Positions 1 through 7,095 are shown, numbered from the stretch's first letter. The stretch is 8,250 bases of DNA from Thermoanaerobaculales bacterium (GCA_025456385.1 JALOKS010000134.1:1-8250), one strand, 5' to 3'. Made by a program: numbers and translations. The notes: generated by a model not told the origin, from the letters alone.

Positions 1-1
1 C

Positions 2-178
2 ACCGTCATCGCATGCGGGCGGTACAAGGCGAAGAACAAGGCCACCGGGCGTGAGCTCGACGCCCAGTTCGCTCACTTCTGGGGCATCCGCGCCGGCAAG
101 CTGGTCACGTTCCAGCAGTACGCCGACACCTATCAGGCGATGGCGGCCGTCACCGGCTCGCACTCCGGACCCGTGTGA
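2..178 (+). CDS. SnoaL-like / NTF2-fold protein, C-terminal part only
   Basis: The frame beginning at base 2 is open to a TGA at 176-178 and gives the last 58 residues of a protein whose start lies outside the window. The stretch ATGRELDAQFAHFWGIRAGK followed by LVTFQQYADTYQ resembles the last strands of the SnoaL-like branch of the NTF2 fold (ketosteroid-isomerase relatives). In that family a 'TG-R-h-D-h-FAH-W-h-R-GK-h--F-QY-DT' pattern forms the final beta strands of the cone. Members are small (about 120-150 residues) cytosolic proteins that bind or isomerise varied small molecules, so no substrate can be named from this fragment. The gene converges with the kinase gene, about 216 bases away. 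The family call is by pattern recall only; the catalytic residues of the N-terminal half are not visible. Confidence 0.72.
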   Translation, partial: TVIACGRYKAKNKATGRELDAQFAHFWGIRAGKLVTFQQYADTYQAMAAVTGSHSGPV

Positions 179-351
179 TCCTGCGCGAAGGGCGCGGGAG
201 GATCCAGGCGCGCAGCCCGCGGTGATCGATGCTTGTCGCCATCTGACGACCGCCGACCTGCTGGCGGGCGTCCAGGTTCGTCGGCACGCGCACCTGGGAT
301 TCCCCGCGGCGGTCCTCACCGGCAGGGAGCCGGTACCTTTCGTGCCGCGGC

Positions 352-380
352 ACGCCGCCAGCTCATGACGACGGCGGCGT
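352..380 (-). terminator. Hairpin after the kinase stop, possible terminator
   Basis: Bases 352-359 (ACGCCGCC) and 373-380 (GGCGGCGT) are perfectly complementary, giving an 8-bp GC-rich stem with a 13-base loop. On the minus strand it begins 15 bases after the kinase stop codon at 395. A second short palindrome (CGTGCCGCGGCACG, 341-354) overlaps its far arm. There is no T-run on either strand, so it is not a classical intrinsic terminator; it could still slow polymerase or protect the 3' end between the two convergent genes. The rest of 179-394 shows no credible gene. Confidence 0.3.
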
Positions 381-394
381 CACGGGGAGGGAGA

Positions 395-3028
395 TCAACG
401 CGCCGAAGCCAGAAGCTCCTCGAACGGCGGATAGTCCCACAGGGGCTCGAGATCAAGATCCCATCTCGGAAACTGGTCGAAGCCGAGGCCCCGCTCGGAG
501 GTCACGCTCTGCCGCAGGTAGTCGACGGCACGGTCGAGATCCCCGAGGTGGGCCGACACATATCCGGCACCGATGAAATCACCCTCCGCGACGCATCGCG
601 CGAGGACTGCCTGGGCCCCGGCGCGGTCGCCGAGCTTGGCGGCGGCCATTCCCACACACCACGTAGCGTACTGGGCCAGAAGCGGGTTCTCCCGGCAACG
701 GCCGCTCACCTTAGCTGCGAAGCTCCTGTACTCGCTCCAGGCACAGGAAGCCCGCAGGGCATAGAGATAGTAGTCGATGTCGGTCGATTCGAGGCCACAG
801 TCCGCCGGCTCGCCGTCGTTCCTCGCGCGGATCGCCTCCACCGCCCGGCGTGCGAGGATCCGCGCCGAGCTTCGATGGCCTCCAGCGGTCAGGACCCAGC
901 TCGCGTCGGTCGCCACGACGGCGACGTCGCAGGTGCCGCCGACCGCCGACTCGCAGGCGTCGACGGTCTTCCGGACCTTGTCGAGACGGCCGAGAGCCGC
1001 CAGCGCCACGGCCGCAGCCCGAAATCCGGCCGTGGCGCCGGGCAGGGTTTCTCTCAGCTTTCTCGAGAGTTCAAGCTCGTCGCTGAACCGTCCCAGCTCC
1101 TCGAATGAGGTCATGACCTGGACGAGCGTGGGCGTCTGGAGAAAAAGGAGGCGGTTCGGTACCTGCTCGGCCACCGGGACGAGGGCCTCGAGAACCTCCT
1201 CATACCTGCCGAGATCTCCGGCAAATCGACCGTGGAGATACCGTACGAGGAGATCGCCGGGCGCGATTCCCTCCAGCTCGCGGGTGAGGTCGAGGGCCCT
1301 ACCGGAGTCTCCCACCCGCCAGGCCTGAAGCACTTCCAGCAGCAGGCCCTCGTACCGGGTGAGCTCGGAGCGGTGCCGGGCGATCGTCTCGAGCAGCGGG
1401 TCCGCCGACTCCGAGGAGTGTCTGGCGAGATGGCCGGCTGCAGCCAGGTAGGCCGGCATGAGGAAACGGGGGTCCACCAGCTCGAGCTCCTGGACGGCGG
1501 CGACTGACGTCGGCGCCGGCCCCCGCCACAGCGCGTCCCGCAGGTCCAGGTACCTTCGCAGGGCCACGAGAGACGGCACGTGGGACACATTCTGGAGACC
1601 GACGAGGTCATGGACCACGACCCCACTCATGATCTCGTCCAGCAACGGCGCAAGCTCCTGGTCTCGAACTCGCTGGGACGTCCTGAGGGCTCGAGTGGAG
1701 TGCAGCACGCGGCGGTTTTGGAGATCCTGGATTCGGGCGACCACGACCAGGCCCTCCCCTCCCCGGGTGAACGACCCCGAGACCAGGAGGCGCCCGATTC
1801 GCTCCGTGGACGGATGCCCAGTCGAGTCCCATTCCGCAGCGGTGCCCGGCGCCACGATCACCGAGATCGGGTGCAGGGTCCTCAATCCGCGCGTGACGAG
1901 GATCAGGCTCTCGGCAGAGCGGTCGGCGAGCGTGCCGCCGATCCCGGCGAGCGCCGGATCACCGGTCCGGTTCTCGAACGCTGCGACGGAGACCTGGCAC
2001 TCGTCGACGAAAGTGAACGGTGCCGCGAGCTGTGTCCCTCGCAGGGGCCCGCCGCGGATTCTGCGAGCGGACGACCACTGGAGCCCGATCCAGGCCGAGA
2101 CCGCGAGAGCCGCGATCGCCAGCAACGCCCCCGCTGCCCTCGCGACGGTGCGGCTGCCGCGGCGCCTCCCTCGCACTGCAGAGGGTGCGGCCAGGTGTCG
2201 GAGGCTGTAGGCCAGGTCAGCCGCCGACTGGAAGCGCTCGTCGGGGTCCCTGGCGAGACAGCGGTCGGTGATGCGCACCAGGCTTGGCGGCAGCGGCACC
2301 CCTGTTTCCGAGAGCGAAGGAGGAGGTTGGGCGAGCACAGCGGCGATCACCGCCGGCGCATTCTGGCCGGCGAAGGGGCGCCGACCCGCGAGCATCTCGT
2401 AGAGCACGCAGCCGAGGGCGAAAATATCCGCCCGCTGGTCCACGACCTCACCCCTGAGCTGCTCCGGAGCCATGTAGCCCGGCGTGCCGATAACGGTCCA
2501 GGACGCGGTTGCCGCGGTTGCCAACCCATCTGTCGGCGAGAGGTTCGTGTCGCCGGATGCCGCCAATCCGAAGTCCAGGATCTTCACCATCCCATCGCCG
2601 GTGATCACGATGTTCTCCGGCTTGATGTCGAGGTGAACGACACTCTTCCCATGGGCGGCCGAGAGGCCGTCGGCGACCTCGGCGACGATCTCGCACGCCC
2701 TGGGCCAGGACACCGTCTCGGCCGACACCAGTTCGCGGAGAGTGACCCCCTCGAGAAGCTCGGTCACGAGGTAGCGCACTCCGTCGTGGCTTCCGATGTC
2801 GAAGACTTGGACGATGTTCGGGTGGGAGAGAGCAGCCACCGCCTTGGCTTCGCGGCGGAATCGTTCCAGACGCTCCGGGTTCCTCGCGAACTCGTCGGGC
2901 AGAACCTTGATCGCGACCTCACGCTCGAGCTCAGGGTCACGCGCGCGAAAGACCTCGCCCATCCCGCCGGCCCCGAGCGGACCGAGCACAACATACCGCC
3001 CCAACCGCGCCCCGGTGGTCAAAGCCAC
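395..3028 (-). CDS. Membrane-anchored Ser/Thr protein kinase with FlgO/TolB-N-like and TPR-like C-terminal half
   Basis: This is an 877-residue Hanks-type kinase that phosphorylates Ser/Thr on unknown partners. From the GTG at 3028 the kinase domain spans about residues 10-285: P-loop GAGGMG 19-24, ATP-binding Lys41 (AIK), Glu60, catalytic loop HLDIKPEN 132-139, DFG 152-154 and APE 187-189. The catalytic Asp and Asn are kept, but the Arg of HRD is Leu. One hydrophobic segment at about 294-315 should cross the membrane. Beyond it, a FENRTGDP motif (351-358) opens a FlgO/TolB-N-like region. Helical TPR-like repeats follow to the end, which closes with a 'D-L-LEPLWDYPPFEELL' pattern common in such proteins; this half holds eight Cys. 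A GTG at 3073 would add 15 residues. I prefer 3028 because GGGGGAG lies 7 bases upstream and because related kinases begin 'ALT-GTRLG-Y'. The outward half may sense a signal; that is inference. The gene is divergent from the flavin oxidoreductase. Confidence 0.93.
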   Translation of the reverse strand: MALTTGARLGRYVVLGPLGAGGMGEVFRARDPELEREVAIKVLPDEFARNPERLERFRREAKAVAALSHPNIVQVFDIGSHDGVRYLVTELLEGVTLRELVSAETVSWPRACEIVAEVADGLSAAHGKSVVHLDIKPENIVITGDGMVKILDFGLAASGDTNLSPTDGLATAATASWTVIGTPGYMAPEQLRGEVVDQRADIFALGCVLYEMLAGRRPFAGQNAPAVIAAVLAQPPPSLSETGVPLPPSLVRITDRCLARDPDERFQSAADLAYSLRHLAAPSAVRGRRRGSRTVARAAGALLAIAALAVSAWIGLQWSSARRIRGGPLRGTQLAAPFTFVDECQVSVAAFENRTGDPALAGIGGTLADRSAESLILVTRGLRTLHPISVIVAPGTAAEWDSTGHPSTERIGRLLVSGSFTRGGEGLVVVARIQDLQNRRVLHSTRALRTSQRVRDQELAPLLDEIMSGVVVHDLVGLQNVSHVPSLVALRRYLDLRDALWRGPAPTSVAAVQELELVDPRFLMPAYLAAAGHLARHSSESADPLLETIARHRSELTRYEGLLLEVLQAWRVGDSGRALDLTRELEGIAPGDLLVRYLHGRFAGDLGRYEEVLEALVPVAEQVPNRLLFLQTPTLVQVMTSFEELGRFSDELELSRKLRETLPGATAGFRAAAVALAALGRLDKVRKTVDACESAVGGTCDVAVVATDASWVLTAGGHRSSARILARRAVEAIRARNDGEPADCGLESTDIDYYLYALRASCAWSEYRSFAAKVSGRCRENPLLAQYATWCVGMAAAKLGDRAGAQAVLARCVAEGDFIGAGYVSAHLGDLDRAVDYLRQSVTSERGLGFDQFPRWDLDLEPLWDYPPFEELLASAR

Positions 3029-3035
3029 GTGCAAG

Positions 3036-3042
3036 CTCCCCC
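3036..3042 (-). promoter_or_regulatory. Ribosome binding site that decides the kinase start
   Basis: On the minus strand GGGGGAG lies 7 bases before the GTG at 3028. The alternative GTG at 3073 has only a weak, distant purine stretch, so this site favours the shorter protein. Confidence 0.6.
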
Positions 3043-3091
3043 ACCCAGATGGGACAAGAGCGGCCCCTCCCACATGCGGGTTTCCGCCTCA

Positions 3092-3120
3092 ACAATGCGC
3101 CAGCGGCCTGCGGTTTGCAA
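3092..3120 (-). promoter_or_regulatory. Candidate sigma-70 promoter of the kinase gene
   Basis: Read on the minus strand, TTGCAA (3115-3120, four of six matches to TTGACA) is followed after exactly 17 bases by CATTGT (3092-3097, three of six matches to TATAAT). Transcription would begin near 3085, giving a leader of roughly 57 bases before the GTG. The -35 and most of the spacer match the element upstream of the acylase gene almost exactly, which raises confidence that this is a real site. Confidence 0.4.
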
Positions 3121-3250
3121 GAACCCTGAGTGCGGCAGGAACGCCAGGTTCACGCATCCGGCCACACTCCGAACTCGTGACGATGCTACGGCCGGCCGAG
3201 GTCATCGAGAAACGCCGACCCGGCGCCGCGGACTGTGGCACCATGAGCGC

Positions 3251-4330
3251 ATGGACACCCACCTCTTCTCCCCTCTCCAGCTGCGGTCGGTTGCCCTGCG
3301 CAACCGGATCGCCGTCTCCCCGATGTGTCAGTACTCCTCGTCGGAGGGGCTGGCCAACGACTGGCATCTCGCCCACCTCGGGGCGCGCGCCGCCGGCGGC
3401 GCCGGGCTGGTGCTGACCGAGGCCACGGCCGTCGAGGCCCGCGGCCGGATCAGCCCGGCCGACCTCGGGCTCTGGGACGACGGCCAGGTGGAGCCGCTGC
3501 GGAGAGTCGCCGAGTTCATCTCGTCCCAGGGCGCCGTGCCGGGCATCCAGCTCGCCCATGCCGGGCGCAAGGCCTCGACCGCGGCGCCGTGGGAGGGCGG
3601 CGGCACGGTCGGGCGCGAGGCCGGCGGCTGGACGCCGGTCGGCCCCAGCGCCCTGCCCTTCGACCCGCGCTCGCCGGTTCCCGAGGCCCTCGACGCCGCC
3701 GGCCTGAGGGAGGTGGCTGCGGCCTTTGCCGCCGCCGCCAGGCGCGCTGGCGCCGCCGGCTTCCGGGTGGTCGAGGTCCACGCCGCCCACGGCTACCTGC
3801 TGCACTCCTTCCTGTCGCCGATCGCGAACCGTCGCGACGACGCCTACGGCGGCGGCTTCGAGGGCCGCACCCGACTCCTCCTCGAGACCGTCGCAGCGGT
3901 GCGCGGCGCCTGGCCCGAAGAGCTGCCCCTGCTGGTCCGCATCTCCGCCACCGACTGGCTGCCCGGCGGCTGGGACATCGAGGACTCTGTGGAGCTCGCC
4001 CGGAGGCTGCGCGGGCTCGGCGTCGACCTCGTCGACTGCTCCTCGGGCGGGCTCGCCCCGGGCGCCGCGATCCCCCTCGCTCCGGGCTACCAGGTGCCCT
4101 TCGCCGAGCGCATCCGCCGCGAGGCGGAGATCGCCACCGGCGCGGTGGGGCTGATTACCGGGCCCGCGCAGGCGGACGCGATCCTCCGTGAGGGACGCGC
4201 CGACCTCGTGCTGCTCGCCCGTCAGCTCCTGCGCGAGCCGAGCTGGCCGCAGCGCGCCGCCCACGAGCTCGGCCGGGATACGGCGGAGCTGTGGCCGCGC
4301 CAGTACCTGCGCGCCCGGCCGGGTGTGTAG
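3251..4330 (+). CDS. NADH:flavin oxidoreductase, Old Yellow Enzyme family (YqjM-like ene-reductase)
   Basis: This 359-residue FMN enzyme is predicted to reduce activated C=C bonds (enones, maleimides, nitro compounds) with NAD(P)H in the cytosol; the natural substrate is unknown. The ATG at 3251 gives Cys26 and Tyr28 in SPMCQYSS, the same numbers as the redox-tuning Cys26 and Tyr28 of Bacillus YqjM, which supports both the start and the assignment to the 'thermophilic-like' class. HAGRK (103-107) fits the FMN-contacting segment, and H177, H180 and Y182 in HAAHGYLLHSFLSP fit the substrate-binding His pair and the conserved Tyr. The C-terminal GRADLVLLARQLLREP (315-330) is the usual FMN-phosphate end of the TIM barrel. 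Length is normal for the class. No clear Shine-Dalgarno precedes the start. The frame stays open far upstream, but that part is antisense to the kinase and is not family sequence. Its 3' end is partly duplicated near 6892. Confidence 0.95.
   Translation: MDTHLFSPLQLRSVALRNRIAVSPMCQYSSSEGLANDWHLAHLGARAAGGAGLVLTEATAVEARGRISPADLGLWDDGQVEPLRRVAEFISSQGAVPGIQLAHAGRKASTAAPWEGGGTVGREAGGWTPVGPSALPFDPRSPVPEALDAAGLREVAAAFAAAARRAGAAGFRVVEVHAAHGYLLHSFLSPIANRRDDAYGGGFEGRTRLLLETVAAVRGAWPEELPLLVRISATDWLPGGWDIEDSVELARRLRGLGVDLVDCSSGGLAPGAAIPLAPGYQVPFAERIRREAEIATGAVGLITGPAQADAILREGRADLVLLARQLLREPSWPQRAAHELGRDTAELWPRQYLRARPGV
4196..4320 (+). repeat. Direct repeat copy 1: 3' end of the oxidoreductase gene
   Basis: This stretch aligns without gaps to 6892-7016 (constant offset 2696). 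By hand count there are about 19 mismatches in 125 bases: only 3 in the first 75 and the rest after. It lies wholly within the coding sequence of the intact flavin oxidoreductase, with the partner copy on the other side of the acylase gene. Confidence 0.88.
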
Positions 4331-4334
4331 CCGG

Positions 4335-4391
4335 CCTCCGGCGCCGCGCACGACGCGCGCCGCCTCGTCCGGGTACCACGTATGCCGGAGG
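4335..4391. terminator. Nested inverted repeat between convergent genes, possible bidirectional terminator
   Basis: CCTCCGGC (4335-4342) is perfectly complementary to GCCGGAGG (4384-4391). Inside the 41-base loop a second stem, CGCGC/GCGCG (4345-4349 with 4355-4359), closes on five bases. The structure sits in the 111-base gap between the 3' ends of the oxidoreductase and acylase genes, where a shared terminator is expected. There is no T-run, and GC-rich sequence forms such stems easily, so this is weak. Confidence 0.25.
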
Positions 4392-4441
4392 GTCACGAAC
4401 GGCCGCTGCACCGGTGGGAGGCGCCGCAGGTGAGCCCGCTC

Positions 4442-6823
4442 TCAGCCTCCAGCGGGCACCAGGGTGAGCGTGGTCGCGGTCGCGCCGGGGAGGAAGGGCG
4501 TCGCGCGTCCCTCGGCCCAGTCGTCGTGGCCGGCCCGGTAGTGCGGCGACAGCGGGTGGCCGCTCTGGCCCCCCGGCATGTGGAAGTACCCGTCCGACTC
4601 CCGCCCAGGTGACACGGCGAAGCGCTCGGAGGCGCCGAAGGTCGCGCTCTGGACCCTCGGCATGTGGCTGTCCCCCGGCAGCTCGACCGGCGCCATGTCG
4701 AGCCTGCTCGCGAGCTGCGGCACGGCGCGGCTCAGCGGGTGCCGCATGTTGAGGGTGTTGCGCCGGCCCCAGGTCCAGAGCTCGGCGTCGGGCCCGACCT
4801 CGTCAGCGAGGCTGTCCACGACGGCATCCACCGCGCCCAGCAGCTCGGCCTCCCAGCCCGTCTCGCCGGCGCCGAGGAGGTGCGCGGGGCGCTCGGTGAC
4901 CAGCCGCCACAGCGAGTCCTCCCACTGGCCGAAGTGGTGGATTTCGAAACGCTCGTCGGCAGCCTTGCACGGCGCCATGAGCCGTCCGTAGACGCGCTCG
5001 AAGATCTCCCGCCGGAAGGCGCGCACCAGCCGGTAGGCCTGGGAGCCGGTGCTTGCCCTCCCGGTCCACCTGTCGCGCACCAGGTCGCGGAAGAGTGCTC
5101 GCCGCGGATGGCCGGCGACGGCGTCGTCACCGAGGGTTTCGAGCGCGAGAGTCCGCCAGCGCTCGAGGAGCAGGGCGCGGTCGTCGAGCTGGAGGGCCAG
5201 CATGTCGTCCTCGTTGGCGTCCGCCAGCGCCAGCAGCCCGTCGCGGATCTGGCGCGCCCGGGCGCCGAGGTCGTGGCCGCCGTCGCCGAGGACGGCGAGG
5301 ACCTCGCCCGAAGTGGTGCGGTTGTTCGCCGTCCACAGGATCCCTGCCGGCGGGTCGACGATCCGGGGCGCCTCCTCCGGCGCGACCCAGCCGTCCCAGC
5401 CGCGGCTGCCGTCGGCCCAGGAGGCCGGCACGGCGCCGCTGAGGCCGCGCCGCTTCGGGATCCGGCCGATGATGGTCCAGCCGATGCGGCCGCCGGAGTC
5501 GGCGCAGACGAAGTTCTGCGGCGGCATGCCGACCGTGGCGGCGACCGCCAGCGCGCTCTCCAGGTCCGCCGCGAGCTCGAGGTCGAGCAGCGCGAGGTTG
5601 GCGGCCTCCGGATCGTGGGCGATCCAGCGCAGGGCGCGCGGCCGCCCCAGGTGATCCTCGTCGATCACCGGGCCCCAGATGGTTGATCGGACCTCGAACG
5701 CCACCGGCGCCGAGCCCCGGACGACGATGGTCTCCTCGACGAGATCGAAGGGGCGCGGTCCGTCCGGCGTCAGGTAGCGATCGCCGTCGCTCTCGAGAAT
5801 CACCAGGTCCGACCAGTCGCCGTACGAGTTGGTGAAGCCCCAGGCGATGCGGGTGGTGCTGCCGGCGACCACCGCCGGCGAGCCCGCCAGGGTGACGCCG
5901 ACGATCTCGTGGGCGCCGCCGCCGTCGTCGCCACCGGGCCAGACCAGCCGCGCGCGGTACCAGGTGGTGGGCACGCCCAGCGGCAGGTGCATGTCGTTGG
6001 CGACGATCGCCCGGCCGTCGGCGGTCCGCGAGCCCGCAACCGCCCAGTTGTTGCTGCCCACCGCGGCCACCGGCAGGTCGTCGTCGACATCGGCGGGTGA
6101 CTCCGGGCTGCGGCCGGCGTCCGCCGACTCGGGCATCGGCGGCGCCTCGATGACCCCCCCATCGAGGGGCGCGTCCCAGCTCGTACCGCCGGGTGCGAGG
6201 AACGCCAGCAGCTCGGGCTCGAGGACCTCCGCCGCCACCCCGCGCGCCGACTCGTACTCTCCGGTCGAGTCGTTGAGGGTGAAGTACATGGCGGCGAGCA
6301 CCAGCATGGAGTCCTCAGGCCGCCACGGCTCGGGCGCCGTGCGCAGCGGCAGGTACTCGAAGGGGACGGCGCCGAGGGCTTCGAGCCCGGCGTTGACTCC
6401 AGCGACATAGGCGTCGAGGATCCGGCGGTGATGACCGGGGAGGGCCTCGAGGGCGCGTCGGGCGCGGTGACGGAAGCGGTGCAGCCGGGCGGCGCGGTCG
6501 GCCTCGAGGGCGGCCGGCCCGAACAGCTCGGACAGCTCACCCGCGCCTTGACGGCGCAGCAGGTCCATCTGGAAGAACCGCTCCTGGGCGTGGACAAAGC
6601 CCAGGGCCCGCGCCACGTCGAGGCGGTTTTCGCCGCGGATGGTCGGCACGCCGAGGGCGTCGCGCTCGACCACCACCGGAGCTCCGAGGCCACCGACCGC
6701 AACCTCGCCGTCGAGCCGCGGCAGGCTCGCGGTCAGGGAGTGCCGCAGCCAGAGACCCGCGGCAACGATGAGGACGAGCACCGCGGCCGAAACGACGACG
6801 ACCACCTTGACCCATCGGCGCAC
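4442..6823 (-). CDS. Penicillin acylase family N-terminal-nucleophile amidohydrolase
   Basis: This 793-residue acylase precursor is predicted to hydrolyse an amide in its substrate (beta-lactam side chain, acyl-homoserine lactone or other N-acyl compound; not decidable here). Residues 5-25 form one hydrophobic segment, so it is exported and probably anchored in the envelope. The alpha part runs to about 227. A Pro/Asp/Glu-rich linker (228-255) looks like the excised spacer, and self-cleavage is expected at Gly256-Ser257, making Ser257 (SNNWAV) the beta-chain nucleophile. Counting from Ser257, beta-23 is His279, as in cephalosporin and AHL acylases; penicillin G acylase has Gln there. GDWSD gives Asp336 and Asp339, matching calcium ligands Asp-beta73 and Asp-beta76, and TANN (Asn500/501) fits the oxyanion Asn near beta-241. 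Length is normal for the family. The start is the GTG at 6823, with GGGGGTG 5 bases upstream. It converges with the oxidoreductase. Confidence 0.95.
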   Translation of the reverse strand: MRRWVKVVVVVSAAVLVLIVAAGLWLRHSLTASLPRLDGEVAVGGLGAPVVVERDALGVPTIRGENRLDVARALGFVHAQERFFQMDLLRRQGAGELSELFGPAALEADRAARLHRFRHRARRALEALPGHHRRILDAYVAGVNAGLEALGAVPFEYLPLRTAPEPWRPEDSMLVLAAMYFTLNDSTGEYESARGVAAEVLEPELLAFLAPGGTSWDAPLDGGVIEAPPMPESADAGRSPESPADVDDDLPVAAVGSNNWAVAGSRTADGRAIVANDMHLPLGVPTTWYRARLVWPGGDDGGGAHEIVGVTLAGSPAVVAGSTTRIAWGFTNSYGDWSDLVILESDGDRYLTPDGPRPFDLVEETIVVRGSAPVAFEVRSTIWGPVIDEDHLGRPRALRWIAHDPEAANLALLDLELAADLESALAVAATVGMPPQNFVCADSGGRIGWTIIGRIPKRRGLSGAVPASWADGSRGWDGWVAPEEAPRIVDPPAGILWTANNRTTSGEVLAVLGDGGHDLGARARQIRDGLLALADANEDDMLALQLDDRALLLERWRTLALETLGDDAVAGHPRRALFRDLVRDRWTGRASTGSQAYRLVRAFRREIFERVYGRLMAPCKAADERFEIHHFGQWEDSLWRLVTERPAHLLGAGETGWEAELLGAVDAVVDSLADEVGPDAELWTWGRRNTLNMRHPLSRAVPQLASRLDMAPVELPGDSHMPRVQSATFGASERFAVSPGRESDGYFHMPGGQSGHPLSPHYRAGHDDWAEGRATPFLPGATATTLTLVPAGG

Positions 6824-6828
6824 GACGA

Positions 6829-6835
6829 CACCCCC
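6829..6835 (-). promoter_or_regulatory. Ribosome binding site of the acylase gene
   Basis: GGGGGTG on the minus strand lies 5 bases before the GTG at 6823. It supports that GTG as the start, which also places the hydrophobic anchor directly at the N-terminus of the protein. Confidence 0.5.
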
Positions 6836-6846
6836 AGATTGCGCTC

Positions 6847-6874
6847 ACCCTAGCAGAGGCCTGCGGGTTTGCAC
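6847..6874 (-). promoter_or_regulatory. Candidate promoter of the acylase gene with extended -10
   Basis: On the minus strand TGC-TAGGGT (hexamer at 6847-6852) reads as an extended -10 (TGN plus T1, A2 and T6 conserved). GTGCAA (6869-6874) is a poor -35 with a 16-base spacer. Transcription would start near 6840, leaving a leader of about 17 bases that still contains the Shine-Dalgarno. The -35 and spacer share TGCAAACC(C)GCAGGCC followed by CTG with the kinase promoter. Confidence 0.42.
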
Positions 6875-6888
6875 CACCTGACGATGGC

Positions 6889-7002
6889 GGGCGCGCCGAC
6901 CTCGTGCTGCTCGCCCGTCGGCTCCTGCGCGAGCCGAGCTGGCCGCTGTGCGCCGCCCACGAGCTCGGGCCTGACGCTGGCGCGGTCTGGCCGCGCCAGT
7001 GA
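6889..7002 (+). pseudogene. Remnant of a second Old Yellow Enzyme gene (C-terminal 37 codons)
   Basis: The frame from 6889 encodes GRADLVLLARRLLREPSW followed by PLCAAHELGPDAGAVWPRQ and a TGA at 7000-7002. This is the C-terminal FMN-phosphate-binding end of the flavin oxidoreductase family and matches residues 315-351 of the intact enzyme at 3251-4330. There is no start codon, no Cys/Tyr active-site region and no His pair: upstream of 6889 the sequence is the acylase promoter. The stop replaces Tyr351 of the intact enzyme, nine codons early. It cannot make a working protein and is best read as debris of a duplicated or related gene. Confidence 0.85.
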
Positions 7003-7016
7003 CGGCGCGGGCGGCC
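6892..7016 (+). repeat. Direct repeat copy 2: oxidoreductase-derived sequence upstream of the acylase
   Basis: This is the partner of 4196-4320, same orientation, 2696 bases apart, so the two copies bracket the whole acylase gene. Similarity fades after about 7016. The rest of this gap to 7156 holds no recognisable gene. Confidence 0.88.
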
Positions 7017-7075
7017 GACTGGCTGGCCCCGAAGGACGCATCGTCCCGAGTTCAATCGCTCACGACCAGGCGACA

Positions 7076-7095
7076 CCTGCCGCGGCCACGGCAGG
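7076..7095 (-). terminator. Hairpin downstream of the jelly-roll gene
   Basis: CCTGCCG (7076-7082) and CGGCAGG (7089-7095) form a perfect 7-bp stem with a 6-base loop, about 60 bases past the stop of the gene ending at 7157. No T-run follows on either strand. It is a possible weak terminator between the oxidoreductase remnant and the jelly-roll gene; nothing else is seen in 7017-7156. Confidence 0.28.

Noticed and set aside
150..353. Small open frames on both strands in the gap after the SnoaL-like gene
   Set aside because: They are Arg/Pro-rich, lack ribosome sites and look like random GC-rich frames; they also overlap the hairpin region.
3029..3073. Longer kinase start at the GTG at 3073
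   Set aside because: The extra 15 residues are not like kinase N-termini and the ribosome site there is weak; the GTG at 3028 has GGGGGAG at good spacing.
1580..3250. A very long + strand open frame running from 1580 into the oxidoreductase (916 residues in total)
   Set aside because: The part before 3251 is antisense to the well-supported kinase, has no family resemblance, and is open only because GC-rich coding DNA has few stops on the other strand. Cys26/Tyr28 numbering supports the start at 3251.
3089..4411. A 440-residue minus-strand open frame over the oxidoreductase, in the same frame as the acylase past its stop; its first part (about 4331-4411) reads rather protein-like
   Set aside because: Almost all of it is antisense to the oxidoreductase. 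The acylase already ends at the normal family length, and the short protein-like part matches nothing I recognise; one-in-three frame agreement is chance.
4442..6823. Many plus-strand frames of 130-340 residues opposite the acylase
   Set aside because: They are antisense shadows, Arg/Ala/Pro-rich and without recognisable motifs, whereas the acylase has all its family motifs in order.
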